Shown here in pieces: positions 23,482 through 32,477 of a stretch of 64,000 nt of DNA. This DNA is from Paracoccus sp. N5 (GTDB taxonomy: Bacteria; Pseudomonadota; Alphaproteobacteria; Rhodobacterales; Rhodobacteraceae): assembly GCF_000371965.1 (NCBI RefSeq), contig NZ_AQUO01000001.1, forward strand, positions 2,674,001 through 2,738,000. Direction: 5' to 3'. The notes under the pieces were generated by a model that saw nothing but the letters and a program-made list of their open reading frames with translations, made no database searches and was not told the origin of the DNA. Position numbers and translations under genes: made by a program. Every line of letters begins with the position of its first letter. The stretch's first letter is position 1.

Positions 23482-23691
23482 TCAGTAATTCCCGGGCGGG
23501 TCGCTGGCGGGAAAGGATTCGTCGCCCTGTTCGTCGACCTGGTCCCAGTGCCGGGGCGGATCGTCCATCTCGCGCCGGCCGGCCGCGCGGATGCGGGGAT
23601 AGGGCGCGGGCCGGCGCGGGGCGTTCCAGGCTGCCGCGCAGGCAAGACCCAGGCCGAGGCCGCAGAACAGCAGCAGAAGCCGGTTGTTCAT
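23482..23691 (-). CDS. Small stress-operon protein with FPASDPP motif
   Basis: A 69-residue protein starting MNNRLLLLFCGLGLGLACAA, either a membrane anchor or a lipoprotein-like signal (cysteines at 10 and 18). The C-terminal part contains WDQVDEQGDESFPASDPPG; this D-E-S-F-P-A-S-D-P-P pattern recurs in small alphaproteobacterial proteins near stress genes. It follows the SDR gene by 14 bases with AGGAGCACCAGG upstream, so it is the last gene of the operon from the promoter at 25302. Function unknown. Confidence 0.7.
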   Translation of the reverse strand: MNNRLLLLFCGLGLGLACAAAWNAPRRPAPYPRIRAAGRREMDDPPRHWDQVDEQGDESFPASDPPGNY

Positions 23692-23705
23692 CCTGGTGCT
23701 CCTTC

Positions 23706-24563
23706 TCAGATCATCGGCGCGCCGCCGGTGACGGCGATGGTGGCGCCGGAGACATAGCTCGACATCGGCTCGGCCAGCATGACATAGGCCGAGGCCAGCT
23801 CGACCGGCTGGGCCGGGCGTTTCATCGGATAGCTCTTGCCGAAATTGGCCACGTCCTCGGGCGGCATGCTGGCCGGGATCAGCGGCGTCCAGACCGGGCC
23901 GGGCGCGACCGCGTTCACGCGGATGCCCTGTTCGGCCAGCATCTGCGCCAGGCCGGCGGTGAAGTTCTGGATCGCGCCCTTGGTCGTGGCATAGGCCAGC
24001 AGGCCGGGGTTCGGCTTGTCGGCATTGATCGAGGCGGTGTTGATGATCGCGCTGCCCTTGGGCATATGCGGCACCGCCGCCTTGGTCAGGTGGAACATCG
24101 CGTCGATGTTGACGGCGAAGGTGTGGCGCCACTCCTCGTCGGTGATCTCCTCGATGCTGTCGAACAGCCGCTGATGCGCGGCATTGTTGACCAGGATGTC
24201 GAGGCGGCCGAAGCGCTCAACCACCTGGGCGACGATCCGGCGGCAATGCTCGGGGTCGGCGATGTCGCCGGCGATCGACAGGCACTCGCGCCCCGCCTCG
24301 CGCACCAGTTCCGCGGTGCTCGCGGCATCCTCGGTCTCGTCCAGCCAGGACAGCGCCACGTCGGCGCCCTCGCGGGCATAGGCGATGGCGACGGCGCGGC
24401 CGATGCCGCTGTCGCCGCCGGTGATCAGCGCGACCTTGCCCTGCAACCGACCGGCGCCGCGCCAGCTTTCCTCGCCATGGTCGGGCACCGGGTCCATCTT
24501 GCGAAAGCTGCCGGGCAGGGATTGCTGCTGTTTCGGAAAGGGGGGCTTCGGATAATCGGTCAT
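23706..24563 (-). CDS. SDR-family oxidoreductase (YghA-like)
   Basis: A 285-residue short-chain dehydrogenase with a Pro/Gln-rich N-terminal extension (about 40 residues) typical of the YghA subgroup. The cofactor site is T-G-G-D-S-G-I-G-R, the N-N-A-A motif follows, and the catalytic S...Y-A-T-T-K is in the Y-x-x-x-K form. The start overlaps the stop of the upstream membrane-protein gene as ATGA, showing translational coupling. As part of an EcfG-driven operon it is likely a stress-induced NAD(P)H-dependent aldehyde or ketone reductase. Confidence 0.92.
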   Translation of the reverse strand: MTDYPKPPFPKQQQSLPGSFRKMDPVPDHGEESWRGAGRLQGKVALITGGDSGIGRAVAIAYAREGADVALSWLDETEDAASTAELVREAGRECLSIAGDIADPEHCRRIVAQVVERFGRLDILVNNAAHQRLFDSIEEITDEEWRHTFAVNIDAMFHLTKAAVPHMPKGSAIINTASINADKPNPGLLAYATTKGAIQNFTAGLAQMLAEQGIRVNAVAPGPVWTPLIPASMPPEDVANFGKSYPMKRPAQPVELASAYVMLAEPMSSYVSGATIAVTGGAPMI

Positions 24564-25273
24564 CGGTCGGGCCTTTCGTCGATTTCGGGATTGCCGGGCT
24601 GCTTCATGCCATTGCCCTGGCGGTTGGGATCGTCGGTCACGGCATCGGCGGGATCGATGCGCTGCTGGCGCTGGTCCAGCACATGCGGCGCCGGATGGCG
24701 CATTTCCTCCAAGGCCGAGTCCGGCGCGGCCGGCGCCGTCGCAAGCGGCGGCGGTGCCCGGCGCGGCGGGGTCACGGGCATGGCCGCTGTCTCGGGCTCT
24801 CCGCGCGCATGCGCCAGGCAAAGCCCCAGGGCGATTCCCGCGCCCATGGCGGCAAAGCCCAGGGCCACGCCAAGCGGCGGCAGGACCAGGTGCCAGCCCG
24901 GGCTGAGCCGCTCGGGCAACAGCCCGTAATCCACGATGCCGGCGATGGTGGCGGTGACCAGCCCGGCCAGCCAGGCCAGGCGGTAGCCGCCGCGCGCCGC
25001 CTTGCGAAGCAGCAGCACCGCGACCCCGGACCAGAAGAAGCAGGCAATGACGTGGATCGCCGCGCCAAGCCCGGTATGCGCCAGGTCCAGCGCCTGGATG
25101 CCGGCCACCTCGGGGCCGTAAAAGGCCTGGGTGGTGGCATTCAGCGGCATCCACCCCGGCAGGCCGCGCTGCAGGCTGAGCGCGAAGAGCACCAGCCCCG
25201 AGAGCACCGAGGCCAGAACTCCGGCCCATGGCCAGGCCAGGTCGAAGCGCGCCATGGAGACAGGACGTGTCAT
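24560..25273 (-). CDS. Four-span membrane protein with charged tail
   Basis: A 237-residue protein starting MTRPVSMARFDLAWPWAG with a ribosome binding site AAGGAGAGC. Four hydrophobic spans lie in residues 15-155 (VLASVLSGLVLFALSL; GAAIHVIACFFWSGVAVLLL; AGLVTATIAGIVDYGLLP; VALGFAAMGAGIALGLCLAH), followed by an 80-residue Pro/Asp/Gln-rich cytoplasmic or periplasmic tail. I do not recognise the family. It is the first gene of the three-gene operon behind the EcfG-type promoter at 25302. Confidence 0.7.
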   Translation of the reverse strand: MTRPVSMARFDLAWPWAGVLASVLSGLVLFALSLQRGLPGWMPLNATTQAFYGPEVAGIQALDLAHTGLGAAIHVIACFFWSGVAVLLLRKAARGGYRLAWLAGLVTATIAGIVDYGLLPERLSPGWHLVLPPLGVALGFAAMGAGIALGLCLAHARGEPETAAMPVTPPRRAPPPLATAPAAPDSALEEMRHPAPHVLDQRQQRIDPADAVTDDPNRQGNGMKQPGNPEIDERPDR

Positions 25274-25301
25274 GGTGAGCTCTCCTTTTCCATGCAAGGC
25301 G

Positions 25302-25326
25302 AACCTGCGGGAGGCTGCTTTGTTCC
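25302..25326 (-). promoter_or_regulatory. EcfG-type stress promoter
   Basis: Minus strand GGAAC (25326-25322), 17 bases, GTT (25304-25302), 29 bases upstream of the membrane-protein/SDR/small-protein operon. Confidence 0.8.
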
Positions 25327-25532
25327 CGCGCAGGGCGATATCCCGGCGGCTTGTCGCCCGATCCGATGCCCCCGACGCGACGGAAACACCGCCGCAGCGT
25401 GGCGCGGCGCGAAGGCCGCGCGGGCCTTTCACCGGCAGGGACGATACATCAGCGGACGAATCGGCGCGGATCGCCACCCCGGGGATCGCGCAGCAGGCCC
25501 GGGCGGCAATCATCGCCGGCGCGCCGCGGGCG

Positions 25533-26105
25533 CTACGACAGATGGCGCCGCCGATGCAGCCGGTATTCCTCGCGCAGCAGGTCTTGCAGATGCTGCCGCC
25601 GGCTGCCGCCCGGCAGGCCGGCGCGGGGATGGGCGATGGCCTGCTTCAGCACCGATTCGACAAGCCGCTCGGCCGCGCCCGGATCGCGGATCAGCGCGCG
25701 CGCCTCGCCGAGCAGCTCGATGACCACCGTTTCGATGCTGGGCAGCCGCTGCGCCTCGGCCGCCGCGTGCTGCGCATGCAGGTCCGCCAGGATAAGCGGC
25801 GTCGTGGTCGGCTTGGTATAGATGTGCTGGTCGCGAAACTGCCGGGGCATGACTTCGCAGCCGCGGCCGGTCAGGAACACGAAGGGAATCTCGTTGTGAA
25901 GCAGGGAATCCGCCACCGCGAAGTCATCGCTCGATCCGATGTTCAGGATCGCGACCTGGGCCAGCGGGGTGCAATTGATCGCGTCGTGGATGTCGTCGAA
26001 GGGGCCGATGACGTGATCCCCGCCTTGCCGGATTTCCGATGCGAGCTTGCTGGCCAGGAAATAGTCCTCCTCGACCACCATGACCGAAATGGGTTCCCGT
26101 GCCAT
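25533..26105 (-). CDS. Degenerate receiver protein with sigma-region-2-like tail
   Basis: A 190-residue protein from ATG 26103-26105, preceded by AGGAGGGGG. Residues 6-105 are a response-regulator receiver with acidic pocket E12-E13-D14, T79 and K98, but the phospho-acceptor position reads V-A-I-L-N55-I-G, asparagine instead of aspartate. Residues 135-181 align without gaps to EcfG region 2 (residues 16-62 of the 21324 gene), with 17 identities including A-R-A-L, L-V, A-I, P-G and R-x-x-L. The aromatic residues of the EcfG melting loop (W53, F55) are H and Q here. This looks like a sigma-factor mimic in the opposite order to PhyR. Function is inferred, not known. Confidence 0.75.
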   Translation of the reverse strand: MAREPISVMVVEEDYFLASKLASEIRQGGDHVIGPFDDIHDAINCTPLAQVAILNIGSSDDFAVADSLLHNEIPFVFLTGRGCEVMPRQFRDQHIYTKPTTTPLILADLHAQHAAAEAQRLPSIETVVIELLGEARALIRDPGAAERLVESVLKQAIAHPRAGLPGGSRRQHLQDLLREEYRLHRRRHLS

Positions 26106-26235
26106 TGCCCCCTCCTGCACCTGCCCTCGGTCAAGAATATCAACCAAAAGTCGTAGCATCGCGAGGCATTGGTCAACTCTCGGCCGAATTCAGCCGGCCG
26201 CCGACAGCTTTTGCGGGTTTTCGCGCGGGCGAGGG

Positions 26236-26688
26236 CTATTCCTGTTGCTTCGGAATGATGCTGATCCCGCCGCTGATCTCCAGCACGGCGGCGTCGATAT
26301 CGGCCAGCGTCTTCAGCCCGTGCTGGATTCGCGCGGCCTCCAGAAGATCGTTCACGCTGACCCGCGCGCGCGCCAGGGCGTGGAAGTCGACACGGCCGTC
26401 GCTGATCAGCACGGTCGGCGCGCCGTCCAGCCACAGCGCCAGCCGGCTCGAGGCGCGCTTGGCATAGGACAGCGCCACATCGACGGCGAACAGCGTGACG
26501 ATCAGCACCACCGCATTGATCAGCGAGAAGTCGTCGCCCAGAAGCGCCTGCTGCGTCGTCTCGGCGATGATGAGCACCAAGACGAAATCGAAGGGCGTCG
26601 CCTGCGCCATGGTGCGCCGGCCCGAAAACCGGGTGACCGCCAGCAGGAAGGCATAGATCGCAACGCCGCGAATGACGGAATCCATCAT
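26236..26688 (-). CDS. DUF421 (YetF-type) membrane protein
   Basis: A 150-residue protein starting MMDSVIRGVAIYAFLLAVTR, with a clear AGGAGGGC ribosome binding site. Three membrane spans cover residues 5-75 (TPFDFVLVLIIAETTQQALL is typical), then a soluble DUF421 domain with LWLDGAPTVLISDGRVDFHA and VNDLLEAARIQHG. Such proteins accompany general-stress regulons in many bacteria; their activity is unknown. It is third in an operon from the alcohol dehydrogenase promoter. Confidence 0.88.
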   Translation of the reverse strand: MMDSVIRGVAIYAFLLAVTRFSGRRTMAQATPFDFVLVLIIAETTQQALLGDDFSLINAVVLIVTLFAVDVALSYAKRASSRLALWLDGAPTVLISDGRVDFHALARARVSVNDLLEAARIQHGLKTLADIDAAVLEISGGISIIPKQQE

Positions 26689-26694
26689 GCCCTC

Positions 26695-27180
26695 CTATGG
26701 CAGCACCAGAAGGCGGACCGGCCGGCTGTGCCCGCCGATCCCGAGGTCGAAGCGCACCAGCCCGAAATGCTCGGGGCGGATTTGCAGGACGACCTTGCCC
26801 GGCCCGGAAAAGCGCATCTCCTGCCGATCGCCATGCAGCACGGTTTCCGGCTCGGGCTGGATGCGCTGAAGGCCGACGCCGTCGAAGAAGTCATTGCCGA
26901 TGGCCAGCGTGTCGGCGTCGCGCAGGGTGACGGTGATCTCGTCATTGCCCTCCCAGCGCGCGATGCGGGGCATCTCGACGCTGGCGCCGGGGAATTGCAG
27001 CACGCGGCTGTGCAGCGGGCCGCCGCTGCCGGTCAGGCCCAGCAGGGCCGCCAGCATCAGCGCGCCGAAGGCGATCCAGACCAGGCGCTGCGCCCGCCAG
27101 AAGCGTTCCTGGAAGGCGCGGCTCTCGACCAGTTGCAGCCCGTCCGCGCGGACCGGAGGGACGTCGTCGATCCTGGCCAT
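26695..27180 (-). CDS. Membrane-anchored protein of unknown function
   Basis: A 161-residue protein with one membrane span at about residues 34-50 (LVWIAFGALMLAALLGL) after a charged cytoplasmic head (SRAFQERFWRAQR). The periplasmic part is beta-rich and ends in RPVRLLVLP. It is 3 bases downstream of the alcohol dehydrogenase gene and 6 bases upstream of the DUF421 gene, so all three form an operon. I recognise no domain. Confidence 0.7.
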   Translation of the reverse strand: MARIDDVPPVRADGLQLVESRAFQERFWRAQRLVWIAFGALMLAALLGLTGSGGPLHSRVLQFPGASVEMPRIARWEGNDEITVTLRDADTLAIGNDFFDGVGLQRIQPEPETVLHGDRQEMRFSGPGKVVLQIRPEHFGLVRFDLGIGGHSRPVRLLVLP

Positions 27181-27183
27181 GGC

Positions 27184-28359
27184 TCAACCCGGCGTCATGA
27201 CGACCTTGATGCAGCCGTCCTTCTTGTCGCGGAACTTCTTATAAAGCTCCGGCCCCTCGGCCAGCGGCGCGCGGTCGGTGATGACGAAGGAGGGGTCGAT
27301 CTCGCCCTTCTGGACCTTCTCCAGCAGCGGTTCCAGATAGCGGTGCGTATGGGTCTGGCCCATGCGGAAGGTCAGCCCCTTGTTCATCGCCGCGCCGAAG
27401 GGGATCTTGTCGACCATGCCGACATAGACCCCAGGGACCGAGATCGTGCCGCCCTTGCGGCAGCAATAGATCATCTCGCGCAGCACATGCGGCCGGTCGG
27501 TGCCCAGCATCAGGCTGGCCTTGGCCTTGTCGAGCAGGGAATCCAGGCTGGCTGTGGCGTCGGCCTCGGTGCCGACGCAATCGATGCAGCGGTCGGGGCC
27601 GCGGCCTGCGGTCATCTCCATCAGCGCGTCGTAGATCTTGACCGCCGAGAAATCCAGCACCTCGGCCTTGCCATGGGTCTCGGCCATGGCCAGCCGCTCG
27701 GGCACCTTGTCGATGGCGATCACGCGGCCCGCGCCCAGCATCCAGGCGCATTGGATGGCGAATTGCCCGACCGGGCCGCAGCCCCAGATCGCGACGGTAT
27801 CGCCGGGCTCGATCCCGGCATTCTCGGCCGCCATGTAGCCGGTGGGAAAGATATCCGAGAGAAACAGCACCTGCTCGTCCGGCAGCCCGTCCGGCACCCG
27901 GATCGGGCCGACGTCGCCATAGGGCACGCGCAGATATTCCGCCTGTCCGCCCGCATAGCCGCCGGTCAGATGCGAATAGCCGAACAGGCCGGCGGGCGCG
28001 TGGCCCATCAGCTTGGCCGCCTTTTCCGCATTGCGATTGGTGCGGTCGCACAGGGAATACAGCTGCTTGCGGCAGAAGAAGCAGTCGCCGCAGGCGATGT
28101 TGAAGGGAACGACGACGCGGTCGCCGACCTGGAACTTGCTGTGGTCGCGCCCGACCTCGACCACTTCGCCCATCGCCTCATGGCCCAGCACGTCGCCGCT
28201 TTCCATCGTCGGCATGTAGCCGTCCATCAGGTGCAGGTCCGAGCCGCAGATGGCGCAGGCGCAGACCTTGATGATGATGTCGCGCCCGTCCTCGATGCCG
28301 GGGTCGGGCACGGTCTCGTGCCGGATGTCGCCCTTGCCGTGCCAGGTCAGTGCCTTCAT
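27184..28359 (-). CDS. Zinc-dependent alcohol/formaldehyde dehydrogenase family protein
   Basis: A 391-residue medium-chain dehydrogenase. The catalytic zinc set is C-A-I-C-G-S-D (C38), G-H-E-A-M-G-E-V and the later I-F-P-T-G; the structural zinc loop is C-G-D-C-F-F-C-R..C. The NAD site is G-C-G-P-V-G-Q-F. Length and LMGHAPAGLFGYSHLTGGY fit the glutathione-independent formaldehyde-dehydrogenase-like subgroup, but the substrate is unproven. It is first in an operon behind an EcfG-type promoter, so aldehyde detoxification under stress is likely. Confidence 0.9.
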   Translation of the reverse strand: MKALTWHGKGDIRHETVPDPGIEDGRDIIIKVCACAICGSDLHLMDGYMPTMESGDVLGHEAMGEVVEVGRDHSKFQVGDRVVVPFNIACGDCFFCRKQLYSLCDRTNRNAEKAAKLMGHAPAGLFGYSHLTGGYAGGQAEYLRVPYGDVGPIRVPDGLPDEQVLFLSDIFPTGYMAAENAGIEPGDTVAIWGCGPVGQFAIQCAWMLGAGRVIAIDKVPERLAMAETHGKAEVLDFSAVKIYDALMEMTAGRGPDRCIDCVGTEADATASLDSLLDKAKASLMLGTDRPHVLREMIYCCRKGGTISVPGVYVGMVDKIPFGAAMNKGLTFRMGQTHTHRYLEPLLEKVQKGEIDPSFVITDRAPLAEGPELYKKFRDKKDGCIKVVMTPG

Positions 28360-28388
28360 CGCCGGGTCTCCTCTGCTGTCCGGCCCTC

Positions 28389-28413
28389 AACCCTCGGGAA
28401 AGGCAGATGTTCC
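28389..28413 (-). promoter_or_regulatory. EcfG-type stress promoter
   Basis: Minus strand GGAAC (28413-28409), 17 bases, GTT (28391-28389), 30 bases upstream of the alcohol dehydrogenase start. Confidence 0.8.
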
Positions 28414-28478
28414 AGCAAAGGGGGGCAAACCGCCGCAAGGCCGGTGCGGATGCAGGGCGGGCGGGCGCGGAAACGAAC

Positions 28479-28504
28479 GCTCCGCCTCGGGGCCGAGGCG
28501 GAGC
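28479..28504 (-). terminator. Terminator after ssb
   Basis: Perfect inverted repeat GCTCCGCCTCGG/CCGAGGCGGAGC with two central G, followed on the minus strand by GTTCGTTT. It separates ssb from the downstream stress promoter. Confidence 0.6.
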
Positions 28505-28549
28505 GGGACAAGAAGCGGGGTCCGAAAGCGACGGCCCTTCGGCCCGGCC

Positions 28550-29083
28550 CTAGAACGGGATGTCGTCGTCGAAATCCGGCCGGCCCGAGGACGACTGCCC
28601 GCCGCCCTGGCCGCCACCCTGGCCGCCGCCATAGCCGCCGCCCGAGCTGCCGCCGCCATAGCCGCCGCCACCGCCATAGCTGCCGCCGCCGTAATTGTCG
28701 TCGCCGCGACCACCGCCGCCGCCCGGGCCGCCGCGGCCGTCGAGCATGTGCAGCTCGCTGCGGAAGGGGCGCAGGGCGACCTCGGTCGTGTAGCGGTCAT
28801 TGCCGCTCTGGTCCTGCCATTTGCGGGTTTCCAGCTGGCCCTCGACATAGACCTTGCTGCCCTTTTTCAGATATTGCTCGGCGACGCGGACCAGGGGCTC
28901 GGAATAGATGGCGACGGTGTGCCATTCCGTGCGCTCCTTGCGCTCGCCGGTGTTGCGGTCCTTCCAGGTCTCCGAGGTGGCGATGCGCAGGTTCGCGACC
29001 TTGCCGCCGCTCGGGAAGCTGCGGACCTCGGGGTCTTGGCCCAGGTTGCCGACCAGGATGACCTTGTTGACGCTGCCCGCCAT
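28550..29083 (-). CDS. ssb: Single-stranded DNA-binding protein
   Basis: A 177-residue SSB. The OB fold occupies residues 1-112 (NKVILVGNLGQDPEVRSFPS, KGSKVYVEGQLETRKWQ), then comes a Gly-rich flexible linker with repeats of GGGSYGGGGG type and the acidic tip D-F-D-D-D-I-P-F that recruits repair and replication proteins. Tetrameric, cytoplasmic. It has its own upstream promoter region and is separated from the stress operon by a terminator. Confidence 0.97.
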   Translation of the reverse strand: MAGSVNKVILVGNLGQDPEVRSFPSGGKVANLRIATSETWKDRNTGERKERTEWHTVAIYSEPLVRVAEQYLKKGSKVYVEGQLETRKWQDQSGNDRYTTEVALRPFRSELHMLDGRGGPGGGGGRGDDNYGGGSYGGGGGYGGGSSGGGYGGGQGGGQGGGQSSSGRPDFDDDIPF

Positions 29084-29313
29084 GCTGCCGGCCCTTTCGT
29101 TCTGTTCGTGCCTCGCGCGGGTTTAGCGCGTCCCGGCGCCTCGGGGCAAGCGGAATGCAAGGGCGGCCAAGGGGGCGGGCACGGCACCCGCCTTGCGCGG
29201 AAATCCGCCGATGCCGGCGCGGGTGAGCCGCGGCAACAAAGCTGTTGCGGCGTTCCCCCGGCTTTGCGCTATAGTGCCGGCAAAAAGAATACGGCGTGCA
29301 TGAGGGACCAGAG

Positions 29314-29961
29314 ATGCTTTCAAGCCATCGGGCATTGCTGCGCAACATCGGCCGCACGGCGATGATGCTGACGATTTCGGCCGGGCTTGCCGCGCCCGCC
29401 GCGGCCGAGGGGCTGCGGCTTCAGACGAAAAGCGGCAAGTCGCGCATCGCCCAGTTCGAGCGCCAGACCCGGCTGATGGATTCGCGGCTGGCCGGGCAAT
29501 ACCAGCAATCGGCGCGGCTGCGGCCCGGCGGCACCTCGACGAAAAGCGTGGTCGAGCTGGACCTGCCGACCGCGATCCCGGCCTATCGCGGCAACCGCCG
29601 CAGCCAGTATCTGCCGCATGCCCGGGCGATGGCGCGCAAGCATGGCGTGCCCGAGGATCTGTTCCTGCGCCTGGTGCAGCAGGAATCGGGCTGGAACCCC
29701 TCGGCGCGTTCGCACAAGGGGGCGCGAGGCCTGGCGCAGCTGATGCCCGGCACGGCGGCGAAGCTGGGTGTCGATCCCGGCGATCCGATCCAGAACCTGG
29801 AAGGCGGCGCGCGCTACCTGCGCATGATGTACAACACCTTCGGCAGCTGGCGGCTGGCGCTGGCCGCCTATAACGCCGGGCCGGCGGCGGTGGCGAAATA
29901 CGGCGGCGTGCCGCCCTATCGCGAGACCAAGAACTACGTCCGCATCATCCACGGCAGCTAA
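29314..29961 (+). CDS. Lytic transglycosylase (SLT domain)
   Basis: A 215-residue periplasmic protein from ATG 29314. Signal peptide residues 1-32 end A-A-P-A-A-A-E-G. The SLT domain starts near residue 105, with the catalytic glutamate in V-Q-Q-E-S-G-W-N-P, then A-R-G-L-A-Q-L-M-P-G-T and A-A-Y-N-A-G-P. It cleaves peptidoglycan between MurNAc and GlcNAc with anhydro end formation. Single gene with a strong terminator. Confidence 0.92.
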   Translation: MLSSHRALLRNIGRTAMMLTISAGLAAPAAAEGLRLQTKSGKSRIAQFERQTRLMDSRLAGQYQQSARLRPGGTSTKSVVELDLPTAIPAYRGNRRSQYLPHARAMARKHGVPEDLFLRLVQQESGWNPSARSHKGARGLAQLMPGTAAKLGVDPGDPIQNLEGGARYLRMMYNTFGSWRLALAAYNAGPAAVAKYGGVPPYRETKNYVRIIHGS

Positions 29962-29968
29962 GACGCAA

Positions 29969-29994
29969 AGGCCGGGCAGGGCGCCCGGCCTTTT
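29969..29994 (+). terminator. Rho-independent terminator
   Basis: 9-bp stem AGGCCGGGC/GCCCGGCCT with a short loop and a TTTT tract, just after the lytic transglycosylase stop. Confidence 0.85.
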
Positions 29995-30005
29995 CCATTC
30001 GCCCC

Positions 30006-30587
30006 TCAGAAGGTCGAGGGGATGATCCGCGTGTATTTCGTCCCGGCGATCGAGGCCCCGGCCATCAGTCCCGACTGGCCGAAGACCATGGCCACCACCG
30101 GCTGCTGCGCGGTGATCGTGTCGGTGCCCATCGAGACGCCGCGGGCGGGCAGGGCGTAATAGGCCCCGGCCTCGGCCACCCAGCCCGGGGCGCGGCGGAA
30201 ATCGGCCAGCGCGGCATCGGTCTGGAAGATCAGCACATGGGCGTATTGCTGCGCGCCGATCTGGAAGCCGACGCTGGCCTGCGCCGCGGAATAGTAATCC
30301 ACCGTCACGTTGTTGATGCGCAGCGCGCCCTGGCCGTAAGCGCCGCCGACGCCGAAGCCAGCCTCGGTCATCAGCGGCATGTAGAGCACGCCCTTGGCGT
30401 TCTGCACCATCGGCGCGGTGGCGGGATAGGTCTGCAACAGGTAGTTGCGCGTCGCGTCCACCCGCGCATCCAGCCGCGAGGGCGCGTCCTGCCCGACCGC
30501 GTTCGAGCAGCCCGCCACGGCCGCCGCACCGGCCAGCGCGCCGCCCAGCACAAGGAACCGCCGGCTGATGGGGTTGGGATTGGTCAT
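30006..30587 (-). CDS. SYLF-domain (Ysc84-type) lipoprotein
   Basis: A 193-residue protein. The N-terminus has a twin arginine (ISRRFLVLGG) and a lipobox A-V-A-G-C, so it may be a Tat-exported lipoprotein. The SYLF fold appears as AKGVLYMPLMTEAGFGVGGA, YYSAAQASVGFQIGAQQYAH and GTDTITAQQPVVAMVFGQSG. Eukaryotic SYLF binds phosphoinositides; the bacterial role is undefined, often cell-envelope associated. No EcfG motif lies at a usable distance upstream. Confidence 0.85.
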   Translation of the reverse strand: MTNPNPISRRFLVLGGALAGAAAVAGCSNAVGQDAPSRLDARVDATRNYLLQTYPATAPMVQNAKGVLYMPLMTEAGFGVGGAYGQGALRINNVTVDYYSAAQASVGFQIGAQQYAHVLIFQTDAALADFRRAPGWVAEAGAYYALPARGVSMGTDTITAQQPVVAMVFGQSGLMAGASIAGTKYTRIIPSTF

Positions 30588-30657
30588 GTTTCGCCCTCGT
30601 TCCTGAACGGCGGTTGCGCCGCCCGTTAAGCCCGCGATGATAAAGGCGAATGCCGCC

Positions 30658-31656
<999 letters not shown>

Positions 31657-31747
31657 GGCGGCCTCTCGCATGGCTTGGCTCGGGCGGGAAACTGCACCCG
31701 GGGCGCCCGCTGTGCAACCCCCGTGGCCCTGGGCGCGGTCGGGATTT

Positions 31748-31771
31748 CGGGTATTTGGAAAACGGTGAGCA
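31748..31771 (+). repeat. Dispersed repeat, copy 2
   Basis: GGGTATTTGGAAAACGGTGA, in the 31657-31869 intergenic region. Twenty bases are identical to the copy inside the sulfate permease gene at 39833. Confidence 0.7.
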
Positions 31772-31869
31772 TGTGCGGGCAGGGCCGGGCGGTGCGGAAA
31801 ATCCCGGTTTCCCTTTCGGTTGCGCGCGGTTAGTTTGCCCCTCGCGCAGTTTGCACGAGGGAGATTTGC

Positions 31870-32436
31870 GTGCCCGGAGCCGAGGCCATCCTCGCCCTGC
31901 TGGACAGCCGGTCCTTCGGCTCGATCTGGTTCTGGGTGATCCTGACGCTGGCCTGGACCCTGGCCGGCCGCCGCAGCCTGGGCGTGCCCTCGGACGTAAT
32001 CGCGGCGGCCGGCCGCACCGCACCGGGGCCCGAGGACGATCCGGCGGCGCTGGCGCTGCTGGACTGGCTGTCCCTGACCCTGCCGCGCTGGCAGCTTGGC
32101 CCGCGCGAGGGGGCGGTGCTGCTGGGTGCCGGCGCCTTTCTGACCAGCACGCTCATGGTGCTGGGCTTCGGCTATGGGCTGGAGATGGCGCAGGCGCTGG
32201 TGCTGCTGATCCTGCCCTTTGCCGGTCTGTTCGCGCTGGACCTGCGGCTGGCGCGCCGGCTGGGTGCGGTGCTGGCCCGGGCCGAGGTCGGCCAGCCGGT
32301 GAACGAGGCCGGGGCCGAGGCGGCGCGGCTTCTGCGCCACCACCGCCGGGTCGGGCTGGCGATCTCGGTCCTGTCGGTGGCGGCGACGGCGTTTTACGGC
32401 GCGGTCTGGATGATCGCGCATCCCTTCGGCTTCTAG
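31870..32436 (+). CDS. Inner-membrane protein of unknown function
   Basis: A 188-residue protein with GTG start, preceded by GAGGGAGATTT. Hydrophobic spans occur at about 18-33 (IWFWVILTLAWTLAG), 78-115 (REGAVLLGAGAFLTSTLMVL, AQALVLLILPFAGLFALDL) and 160-180. Rhodobacterales homologues are labelled component of SufBCD complex without evidence. It lies 41 bases upstream of mfd. Confidence 0.7.
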   Translation: MPGAEAILALLDSRSFGSIWFWVILTLAWTLAGRRSLGVPSDVIAAAGRTAPGPEDDPAALALLDWLSLTLPRWQLGPREGAVLLGAGAFLTSTLMVLGFGYGLEMAQALVLLILPFAGLFALDLRLARRLGAVLARAEVGQPVNEAGAEAARLLRHHRRVGLAISVLSVAATAFYGAVWMIAHPFGF

Positions 32437-32477
32437 CCGGGCTTGACTCTGCCCGCGCCGGCTTTACCTCACGGGCC

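Noticed and set aside
30588..30612. GGAAC just upstream of the SYLF lipoprotein gene.
   Set aside because: It is too near the start codon and has no GTT at the required distance.
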